Part shown: in pieces, positions 23,607-33,336 of the stretch | Layout: each line of letters begins with the position of its first letter | How positions within the stretch are numbered: the stretch's first letter is position 1 | Source: Coriaria nepalensis | Lineage: Eukaryota > Streptophyta > Magnoliopsida > Cucurbitales > Coriariaceae | Assembly: GCA_027186245.1 (NCBI GenBank) | Contig: CP114495.1 | Span: 4,851,001 to 4,915,000, forward strand | Direction: 5' to 3' | DNA: 64,000 nt | Made by a program: the position numbers and the translations under genes | Notes under the pieces: model-generated | Told to the model about the DNA's origin: nothing | Databases searched by the model: none | The model's input: the letters and a program-made list of their open reading frames with translations, nothing else

Positions 23607-24341
23607 GATCGTGAAGCCCACGGCTAGACCCACAAAAGAGTTTCAGAACAATATTAAAAAAAAAAAGGAGGGGGATTTGTAGCTTAACCTTATGATAAAT
23701 GAAAGACCCGGAAAAAAGAAGGAAGAAAAAGAAGAAGGAAGAAAAGGCAATACAAATCCAAAAGGGAGAGGGAAACGAGACTGGTGAATCAAGCAGGAGA
23801 GACTTATTTTTCCTTATTGGAAAGATAACGAAGAAAGAATGGCACATTTTTCCGTAGTTAAGAGAGAGAGACCCAAGTTATGATTCACGAGAGAGAGAGA
23901 GGACGTGACGAGACAATGGTCAATCGGATCATTGAATCTGCTTCGAACATGACGAGAAAAGGGTGAAAGTGGGGTTTTTTTGGGCCCCACCCACCCACAA
24001 CACGTGCGGGTCCCACACCTCGCTGTACCCTCTATGAATACGCATTGGGCCTTGAAAGTAGCCAGATAAAATCCCGCCCAAAAGTCCACTAAAGTAATAA
24101 GAAAACGGCGTTTCCATGAATCTCGCCATTTCGAGCAAAAAAGAGGAAGCTTGTTCTTGAGCTACCTCGCAAGACAGAGATCTTTACTGAGCTTTTTTGG
24201 AGGCTCAGAGCTGTGCGAATAAATTCTCTTCCTTAATCAGATCTCATTGCTCTTTGATTATTGAAAAGAGTAAAAGTAAGATTTAATTTCTGAAGTTCTG
24301 ATATATATCCTTCAACATTTTATCTCATTTGCAGGGTTGGG
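23607..24341. promoter_or_regulatory. Divergent promoter between RINGv ligase and 71-aa membrane protein genes
   Basis: The two start codons point away from each other across 735 bases. The interval is relatively GC-rich, contains GA/CT-rich leader tracts (about 23860-23905) and a G-box core CACGTG at 24001-24006. The plus-strand leader appears to contain an intron, with acceptor CATTTGCAG at about 24334 just before the start codon. Whether transcription is truly bidirectional is inference. Confidence 0.55.
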
Positions 24342-25157
24342 ATGAAGTTCGTGGATTGGTACGTGAAGATTGGGGTAGTATCGGCTCTAATTGGAGCTTC
24401 CATGGAGTTTTTCATGATCAAAACCGGCTTCTGTGTGAAAACCATCCTTTTTCCTTCCCTCTTCTGATTTTCATGATTTGATAATTGAAAATGATTTGTA
24501 TATTTGCTGCAATGTTAAACATGTCCGCCATGTGTTCGATCAATTGTCTGTGAGGCTAATTATTGTAGATTTAGTATTAGGATGTGCAATTTTTGGCTGG
24601 CGTTGTGATTTCTATTGACGCTGTTATATGTGTAGCGTTATCTTCTTTTCCTGAACTGTTTAGTTGGATAGAATTGGTCTGATTATCGCTGTATTGATGA
24701 ATTAATCTGAATTAATCCACCTGAACTAATGTGAAGAATCATTTCAGTTACGCGATTGAAAGAAGTTCTGGCTGCTTATGCTTTAAGGTGGTGGAACATA
24801 TAAAATGATGTTCGGATAACTAGTGTCAAAGATGGTCAACTGTGTTCTTTAAGTTAAGATGGATCTTCTTAAGATCAAAGATGATGAAGAGAGGAGGAAG
24901 AACTTCTCTCTCATACTTCTACTAGTGTTTCAGGCCAAAGCTGTTTTCACAATCTAGTTATAGTCAAGTTTCCTCTGATGTTTGTGTTGAAAGCACTTAT
25001 TTTTTCCAGTGGCTGTTTATTTCGTAATGCAGATGAAAAAGTAACTGTTCTGGAGTCCGAAAAACGGGCATGGGAGAATTCTCCAGAGGCTCAAGCGATT
25101 AGAGAAGCTCTCAATCCTTGGAGAAACCAAGACGCAGAAGCAAAAAAAAGTTCCTAA
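24342..25157 (+). CDS. Small single-pass membrane protein, 71 aa, 2 exons; possibly a plant complex I accessory subunit
   Basis: Exons 24342-24432 and 25033-25157 join in frame (GFY|EKVTVLE) to 71 aa. Residues of about 8-30 (IGVVSALIGASMEFFMI) form one membrane helix. A soluble helical tail follows with EKRAWENSPEAQAIREALNP WRN. The length, the N-terminal anchor and this tail match a small protein conserved across plants that I associate, from memory and not firmly, with the membrane arm of mitochondrial complex I. Downstream, a possible 3'UTR intron runs from CAAG|GTGAGC at about 25191 to TTTTGCAG at about 25503. The gene is intact. The function is uncertain but the gene call is solid. Confidence 0.78.
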
Positions 25158-26639
25158 CTCTCTTAAAGCGCTTGAGTTTCCATTTTTTCAAGGTGAGCTC
25201 AAATTGTCTGACAACATGTAATTTTTATTTTTTATTTTCTTGTATCCGATACTTCTCATAATTAATCAAAGATCAAAATCTTCTAGCAGAGCATGTTATA
25301 AACTCTATGCGATGCATTTTCAAACGAGTAAAACTCATTTTTATAATGTTTACATATTTCTCTAATAACCATAAACATGTTTCTCTAATAAACATCAAAT
25401 CTTCTTAACAATCACTTGGACTATTTAAAAATTGAGCAATGTGAAAGATATGAATATGTGCATCGAAAAAGCTGACAAGCTCTGATTGAAATTTCTTTTG
25501 CAGGAAGAGAAGAATAGTTATGGCAAAAGATAACTATATCACTACCTATTGCCTGGCTACAAAGTATTTCTGTGGTTAAAACACAAGGCCCTAAACTTTC
25601 TATATAGAATCATTGATTTCTTTTTCTTGTCTTCCTTTTTATCAAAAATGTTTTTAATTGTCTTTTGTTTGATTAAGTGAGATATTGCCTCAATTTTCTG
25701 GGTATGAATGTGACATGGGAGTAACCTTTTGTTTTCGATTCTCCCTTACATTTTGTGTATGTTTGATGCTAGTGGAACATACAATCTTATTTTCATTGTA
25801 GAGAAAGTATCGGTTGAATAAAAGTCTTATTTAATGTATAAATGGATGCAAGTATTTGGAGAAATTGTAAAACTATTAGCATCGGGTTACTAAAATCCCA
25901 ATTTTTCAAATTTAATTTTTTATTTAGCTAAGTTATTGTGATTCTCCGAGCTAAGTTATTGTGATTCTCCGAATTACTATAACTGTTGAACTTGTTGTAC
26001 TTCTTGTTCTTTTTTAATACGGGTGAATGAGTTAATGGGTCTCATGAAAAAAAATTATTTAATAAAAAGCATTCCAATTTTTTTTTTTATAAATTAGTCT
26101 TCATATTTTATTTTTCTTTAAAAATTAATTAAAAAATATGAAATCACAAAATTACCCATATTTTCAATCTCTCATTTCTAATATTAAGAAAAAAAAAAAC
26201 TAAAAACCTAATCAATTTTGCTTTCTCAAAATAGACCATTCAAAAACTCATATTTTATATTTGTGACCTTACTCGAATCGATCATACTTTGATTCATTTA
26301 CTTGTTTCATCGGTAAGTTTCTGCATTTTACTAGTTTGAATGCGATTTGAATTAGTAAGTTTAAGCTTTTTGTTGTTGATTTCTCTTGAATAGTTGATCA
26401 TCATTGAAATACAAATGTATATCTTCTTTGTATTATATTTGTACGTGATTATTGTTCTACAATGTGCATAAAATAATATATATCCAGTACTCCATGACAT
26501 GATTTGCCATCGGATCATCGAGATTGTGATGCCCCATTCATCTATTTGGCATAAGCAATTAATCTTTAAGTCATTAGACTAATAATAATAGTAAGTCTGT
26601 AAGTTGAGATGCACTTGATGCCTTCAATAGGTGGAGTGC
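25158..26639. other. 3' region of the small protein gene and AT-rich intergenic DNA
   Basis: No coding sequence. Contains a perfect local tandem duplication, CTAAGTTATTGTGATTCTCC twice at about 25928-25972, and AT-rich DNA that may include the left end of the MULE that follows. I could not identify its terminal repeat. Confidence 0.5.
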
Positions 26640-27329
26640 TCGACCTACTTGATGTCTTTAATAGGTGAAGTGCTAGACAGGCTCGACAGGATCGACGCCT
26701 CAACGTACTAAATATGCAAAGTACTCGACGGGTCGACGTACTCGACCCATCGAATACTTCAGACCCATCGAGCCCATTGGGTACATCGGATCCATCGAGT
26801 CTTATATTTATTTTTTTAATTTTTTCTTCTTTGAATTAAAGATTACTGATTTCCATTTAATTTTTTTACAAAAATGGAGAGTTTGTTCATAATTATATGC
26901 ATCAATAGTGAATGGAAGGAGAGTATAAACCAAAATAAGAATCAAAATTCACGGTTGGCATTCAAATTGCAAAAAAGGATCGACTGGAGTTTTGATAAAA
27001 TCTAATCACTTACAATTAGTTGTTGGATATCGTATACGATTCTATTGACATTGATCAGAATGAATTTGGATTGAGACTATCGTACAAATCTATTTGTACA
27101 TTGTGGTTTTTGCCGTTATATATAAAAAAATGACCAAAACATGAAGGAGTTTATCTGACACTTGCAATGTTAAGAGGAAAAATCTCCACTATATTTTATG
27201 TTGCTTTTGAAGGTGTAAGGAGATTCAGGTGGTAGAAAGCGTCATCAATTTCTTAACCATTGTAATATTCATAAACTTTATAGGAGTGATGTGCCTCATA
27301 TTGATAATTCTCAGGAGGATTATAGGAGT

Positions 27330-29838
27330 GACATACATATGGTTGCTACTACTAATCATGATGATTTTTTTGAGAATAGTCAAGGTAATGACATAAATGA
27401 ATGACATCGAGGATGAGGATGCATAAGAAAGTGATGATGAAGAGATTGAGGATGCAAAAGAAAGTGATGATGAAGAGACTGAGAATGTGAATGATCACGA
27501 CAAGTGTGAGGGAATGAAGGTAGAACGTGGTATTAATAATGAAAATTAGGCTAACCATGCAAATTAGGAGTACAATGATGACTTCTTCATGAGAGTAATA
27601 CTGATTAAGACTTTACTGCCACCATCAGTTCATGCATCACCGAACGAGATGCAGTCTCCATCATCATGTGTAACACGTACAATTGACAAGATGCCTCCAC
27701 CATCACCGCATTTAATATTAATAAACTTACAATAACACAATATCATATTCAAGACACTGCTACCATCAGCTTATGCATCACCGGACGAGATGCAAACTCC
27801 ATCATTATATGTATCATGTACAGCTGACGAGATGCTTCCACCATCACCGCTTTTAATTGATGAGATGCATCCATCACCGCGTGTACCGCATTTAATTAAT
27901 GAGATCCCTCCACCATCGCGTGTACTGCATGCACCTGACGAGATGGCTCCACCATCATCGTGTGTACCAAGTTCACTTACCGAGATGCCTCCATCATCAC
28001 CTCGTATACAGCATTCATCACATGTGAATAATATTGAAGATGATGATTTTAGTCTCCCAATTGATACATAGGACTCCACATACGTTGCAAGCAATTCAAT
28101 CTCGATTGTCTCTTCCCAATTTAGTGGAGGTGCGTTTTATGTTAAATAATATTTTACATCGAAGAACGAACTAAAGGCTAGCCTATATATGCTCGCTATG
28201 CAACAAAATTTTGAGTTCAGGGTTAAGAAGTCGAATAAGACTACATTCGTTGTCGCGTGCATAGATCCAAATTACAAGTGGCGACTTCGTGCTATGAGAA
28301 ATAAGCATTCTTTATTTTTCCAAATTCGAACATTTAAAGATGAGCACACATGTTCTCATTTATTTAGGCAAGGCAAACATAGGCAAGCATATGCGTTTAT
28401 GATTTGATGACATGTGATGGCCAAGTACAAATGGTATAACAAGACTTTTAAAGTGTCATTTATCATTAATATCATCCGAAATGATCTCGGTGTACATATT
28501 AGTTATTGGAAGACATAGAAATCTAGATTAGTTGCACATGATCTCATTTGGGGTACGACCGAGGATAATTACAAACATTTAGCACATTGGGTTGGCATGC
28601 TGAAAGTGGGTAATCTGAGTATTGTGACTACACTCCAGACAGATGGAAATAACATATTTTTGTATTTTTTCTTGGCTTTTGGAGCATCTGTCAAAGGGTT
28701 TCAATTTCTTCGAAAAGGTATTTGTATCAATGGAACTTTTTTGAAGTGAAAATACAAAGGCGCTCTTTTGGCTACAACGGCCGAAGACGGTAACAAACAT
28801 ATATATCCATTAGCATGGGCTATAGTTGATTCAGAGAATGATGCATCATGAACTTGGTTCTTGAGCAAACTGAAGGGCTTGATCACTGATGCTGCCAATT
28901 TGGTTTTCGAATCCGATCGGGCAAAGAGTATTAATAATGCTATACGAAACGTTTACCCAAATGCGAAACATGGTGTATGCATATGGCACTTCGGCTAAAA
29001 CATCAAGGCTAAATTCAAGTGTGGTTGAATTCTCAATCTATACAACAAGGCGGCCAGAGCGTATCACGAATTTGATATATACTTCAATGAGATAACACTA
29101 CAAAAATCCGGTGTGGCAACATGCCTTGAGACTGTTGGTTTTGAACATTGGTCAAGAGCTCATTTCAATGGTGATCGATATGACATAATGACTTATAATA
29201 TTATAGTCTTTTAATGTTTCATTCAAGAATGCGCTGACTATCCAATTATAGCCTTGTTTGATAGTATCAGGAAGATAATGACTACTTGGTTCTACAACAG
29301 ACAGAGTGTAGCTAACAAGACAAGCACACCATTGACACTTGAGGTAGATAAAATGCTATAGAGAAGACACAATGAATCAATAACATTGAAAACTGATAGA
29401 GTGAACATAGATATATTTGAGCTGACCGGTATTTCAACTAATGCTTCAGTGAATTTAAGGGATAGGAGTTACACATGTAGGGTGCTTCAATTAGATAAGT
29501 TGTCGTGCATCCATTCTTTAGTAGCTTCGACCCATGAAAATGTTGCACCACACATATTATGTGCAGAATACCACATGACTTCAAATTGGAGGCGAGCTTA
29601 TGCATAATCAATTTATCCTATACCAGCGACTAATGATTGAGAATTTTTCAAAACTATATAGTCGCTTGTGATTTTACCTCCCGTAATGCGTAAACAAAGT
29701 GGAAGACCTAAGAAAAGACGTATACATTCAAGAGGGGAACAACTACGAAAGAGAAATAAGTGTAACAAGTGTGGCGGTGTTGGACATTACAAGAGCACAT
29801 ATCGTAACCTAATTGTAACTCCACTTCCTCTCAATTAA
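27330..29838 (+). pseudogene. MuDR-type MULE transposase pseudogene
   Basis: An acidic N-terminal stretch and a Pro/Ser-rich repeat segment (about 27620-28070) precede a readable MuDR DNA-binding domain (KNELKASLYMLAMQQNFEFR and KWRLRAMRNKHS, about 28150-28350). The DDE region follows at about 28600-29170. The first catalytic site reads ICINGTFLK where active relatives have DGT, so the Asp is Asn. A second site, ESDRAKSINNAIRNVYPNA then HGVCIWH, is preserved. The SWIM-like DRSYTCRVLQLDKLSCIHSL and a zinc knuckle CNKCGGVGHYKS (about 29763) close the protein. Many in-frame stops (for example about 28070, 28147, 28405, 28747, 28848) show it is dead. Confidence 0.88.
27620..28070 (+). repeat. Degenerate Pro/Ser-rich coding repeats in the MULE transposase
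   Basis: Repeating units of about 36-60 bases built on CCATCA(C/T)CG...GACGAGATGC, coding for variants of DEMxPPSP. They lie between the acidic region and the DNA-binding domain of the transposase pseudogene. Confidence 0.65.
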
Positions 29839-29906
29839 GAGTCAGTTAAATTGATGTAATTATTTTGCAATTCATGTAATATACCATATATCTTCATATG
29901 GGTTTT

Positions 29907-30066
29907 CAATTTGTTTGATTCATTTTTGTATTCTATGAATTTGATTCACTTTTGTATTCTATGAATTTGATTCACTTTTGTATTCTATGACTATGATTCA
30001 CGTTTATATTTTATCACTTTGATTCACTTTTGTCTTCTATGACTTTGATTCATTTTGTTTTGTATG
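29907..30066 (+). repeat. Tandem repeat, unit about 26-27 bases, 5-6 copies
   Basis: Unit TTTGATTCACTTTTGTATTC followed by TATGAA/TATGAC, repeated about six times with increasing divergence. It immediately precedes the telomere-like tract. Confidence 0.85.
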
Positions 30067-30068
30067 AT

Positions 30069-30815
30069 TCATAAGGGATTAAGGTTAAAGGTTTAAAGTC
30101 TGAGGGCTTAAGATCTAATGTTTAGGGTTTAAGGTTTATGGTTTAAAGTTTAAAGTTTATGGTTTATGGTTTAGGGCTTAGGGTTTAGGGTTTAAGCTTT
30201 AAAGCTTTAAGGTCTCAAGGCATAAGATTTAATGTTAAGGATTCAAGGTTTAGGGTTTAAAGTTTAAGGGTTTAGGGTTTAAGGGTTTAGAGTTTAAGGG
30301 AATAAGGATTTAAGGTTTAAGGGTTTAGTGTTTAGGGTTTAGGTTTTAGGATTTAGGGTTTAGAGATTAGGGTTTAGGGTTTAGGGTTTAGTGTTTATGG
30401 TTTAAGGTTTAAGGTTTAAGGTTTAAGGTTTAAAGGATTAAAGTTTAAAGTTTAGGGTTTAAGGTTTAGGGTTTAAGGTTTAAGGTCTTAAGGCTTAAGG
30501 TATAATGTTTAGGATTCAAGGTTTAAGGTTTAAGGTTTAGAGTTTAAATTCTAAGAGGTTTAGGGTTTAGAATTTAAAGTTTAAATTTTAAGGTTTATGG
30601 TTTAAGGATTAAGGTCTTAAGGCTTAAGATCTAATGTTTAGGGTTCAAGATTTAAAGCTTAAGATTTTTAGGGTTTAAAGTTTAAAGGTTTAGGGTTTAA
30701 GGGTTCAAGGTTTAAAAGTTTAAGGGTTTAAAGGTTTAAGGGTTTAAGGTTTTGGATTTATGGTTTAGGATTTTTGGTTAGGATTTAGGGTTTAAAGTTT
30801 AGGGTTTAGGCCATT
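30069..30815 (+). repeat. Interstitial telomere-like repeat tract (degenerate TTTAGGG)
   Basis: About 750 bases made almost entirely of variants of TTTAGGG and TTTAAGG (TTTAAAG, TTTATGG, TTTAGGA), including short perfect runs such as TTTAGGGTTTAGGG. The G-rich strand is the plus strand throughout. TTTAGGG is the canonical plant telomere unit. The tract lies inside the MULE, between transposase and protease relics. It is not an actual chromosome end, because ordinary sequence continues on both sides. Confidence 0.85.
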
Positions 30816-30999
30816 AGGCAATGCTATATATATCCATCGACCAATTAGTTATGTCTCTTATCTTAGAATCGATGACTCGATGGGTAAACTGAATATCTAT
30901 CGAGCTATCAGTTTTAGAGGTCATAGACTTATAATATCAAACTTATACCCTAAACTTACATATATCAATATATCAATTTATAAAATCATCATAAATGTC

Positions 31000-31570
31000 A
31001 CAAAATCAAAATTTCATATATCAATATATTAAATGTCTATATATTTTTTATATATGTCATATGTTTTTTGACGCCGGAAAAAACTCATACGATCATTATA
31101 AATTAGGTTTACATCTAAATTTGCATGATGATACTCTAAACATTTCAACATATACACCCTACAATCTGATTTTACTATTGATTTGTTCTTATGTAATCCG
31201 GTGACCACGACGATCTCGAATGCTTCAAGGATGCAATTGTGACCCACCGCTCCTTAACAAGTACAAGATCATCGTGCTCATCGGAATTAACAATTCTAAT
31301 ATATTCTTCCTTTAATACTTGCTACTTGAGAGGCTGTGCATGACTCTAATCACACGCTTACAAATGTCCATGACAAAGGCCGCCCAATATTCATCCTTGA
31401 TGTTGTAAGGGATGTACAAGCGGTCTACGTGTCTCTATGCAATTATGACAACTAGTGCCTCACCATCGACATACGACTTCATTAGAGAATCATATGGAAA
31501 TGCATGACTTTCTTAATCTTCCTCTTTTCAGTTCTTGAATGTCTTATTTCCAATATATATGTAGGAACTG
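31000..31570 (-). pseudogene. ULP1-like (C48) cysteine protease relic of a MULE
   Basis: The minus-strand peptide VDRLYIPYNIKDEYWAAFVM from about 31420 and the downstream SDCRVYMLKCLEYHHANLD from about 31165 match the catalytic core of plant MULE-borne ULP1 proteases (pattern VDxVYIPFNIxxxHW...DCGVY). The catalytic His is replaced by Tyr, the Gly after the nucleophile Cys by Arg, and there are stops and shifts, so it is inactive. In the family such domains resemble SUMO proteases. Confidence 0.72.
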
Positions 31571-31830
31571 AGGGAATACTTGATCTACGAAAGTAGCAGA
31601 TTGGTCAAACACATCATTAAACAATAAAGTAAAACAATAAAAATAATCAATTAGGCTAAGTAGCGTTTCATAAATTTATTAATGTATACATAATAGTTTT
31701 TAGAAATAGTTTTGAATGCTTACAAAATTATCTAGCCACGACGAGGGATACAATATTGTCTGAAAAAATTCTTTATCGTACTTTTGGCCATCAAAACCTA
31801 TGATTGGGTCTCTGAAAGAGAAAACTCATG

Positions 31831-33336
31831 TTCTCATAAGAAATTTTGGTTTGAGTTTAGTATATCCATTATTGATAAAATTTTTAGGTATTTATTATAA
31901 TTTAAGTTTAATTTTTTAGTGTTCATTATAAGTTTAAAATATTTTGGGGTTTAATTATATTGGGTTAGGTTAATTATTCGGTATTAATCCATCCGAAAAT
32001 TAGGAGATTCATTGTAATTATTCTAAGTTTTTGCAAGTTTTGTATATCTATTTGATTTAATTTTGAAAAAAATGGAGGTCTTATTCAAGTTTTTCTAAAA
32101 ATTAGAGGTATATTATTATTATCAAAAGTTATAAAAGTCTTATCCTAATTTTAAAAAATTTAAAAATATAAATCTTAATTTACCCATTTAAAAATAAATG
32201 AACGAATCAATTTTTGATTCAAATGAGAATTAAAAATTATTCGTATTTCATCATAAAATCGAACCAAACAACTAAATAAAATACATTATCGTTCCATTTC
32301 CACTAAAAATAAAGAAGAATCAAACGTAGCTTAAAACAATCAACATCTGAGTGCCTTTGGTTGAGTATTTGGGACACCCATTTGGTCCCAGCTCATTCTT
32401 AGTACTATTGGTACTGAAATCAGATTACAAATGTTGCACTGATAAGGGATTAAAGGGGTACTATTATATTCTATAGAATATTATATCATAATAATAATAA
32501 AGTGATCACCCTCTAAATCATAATCTTGCTTACCTTTTCACCATCCAAATAGCTCAAAAAACATTAGATTATTTAAGTAGATAGCGTTTGGCAAACTTTA
32601 GAGTTGCCTTAGAGGTACTCTAATAATTCTTTATTGAAGAAAAATATCTCAATCATTAACGTAAAAATGCTCTCATCAATTGCGTATCTCTCGTACTAGT
32701 CAAAGGGTACTATTATTAGCTAAACCCTAATAGCTTGCCTGGCTACGTTGCTTAGGCAGAAATTTTTTATTTTATTATTATTATTTATTTATAGAAAAGA
32801 TCCCTATAATTTATTTATTTATAATTAAAACCCTTAAAATAAGAAAATTAAGATAGACTAAGCAAAGTTCCCTACCAATTATATTAATATAAAAAAAATT
32901 ATTCTAATATCAGAAATTCATTTTCTATCATTCAGTAAGCAATTATAGTAAATATTTATTTTTTTCCTATGTAACTCAAGCTGTTACTTTTTTACGTTAG
33001 AAATTTTCAGAAAAATGAGTTAAGACTCAATTTGGTTTAACTAATTTAACCTCAAGTTACCGTTTCATAAATAAGTAGACCCAAGTAATTTTTAAGTAAA
33101 TCCACTTTAAACCAAAATACTCTCATCGAAATGCCTTCGTAATAAGTAAATCCAAACAGAGATTAAGTCTAGCTATTTTAAAAGTTTTAAGAAATATATG
33201 TCTACTTCAAACTCGGGGGTGCTACTAAATCTAGTTACCGAAAGTTTAAGGGGGTGAGTTTAATTTACATTTTATGTATATGCATAAAAGGAGACTAGTT
33301 GGCCCTTTGTAGCTTATCTCTCCCTACATTACAAGA
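31831..33336. other. Intergenic region and peroxidase promoter
   Basis: AT-rich, no coding frame recognised. A TATA-like GCATAAAAGG lies at about 33282-33291, 46-55 bases before the peroxidase start codon. The stretch 33005-33180 contains phrases seen in other dispersed repeats of the window (CAATTTGG, AGTAGACCCAAGT). Confidence 0.5.

Larger units (their letters stand above)
26640..31830 (+). mobile_element. Large decayed Mutator-like element (MuDR transposase + telomere-like tract + ULP1 relic)
   Basis: A transposase pseudogene on the plus strand, a telomere-like repeat tract, and a ULP1-type cysteine protease relic on the minus strand lie in one block. Short TCGATGG/CCATCGA motif clusters sit at its left (26640-26800) and inside it (30825-30905). 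MULEs carrying ULP1-like genes (Kaonashi/KI-MULE type) are known in plants. Outer limits are estimates because no terminal inverted repeats or 9-base target duplication were found. Confidence 0.6.

Noticed and set aside
30069..30815. A real chromosome end
   Set aside because: The tract is degenerate and is flanked on both sides by transposon and gene sequence.
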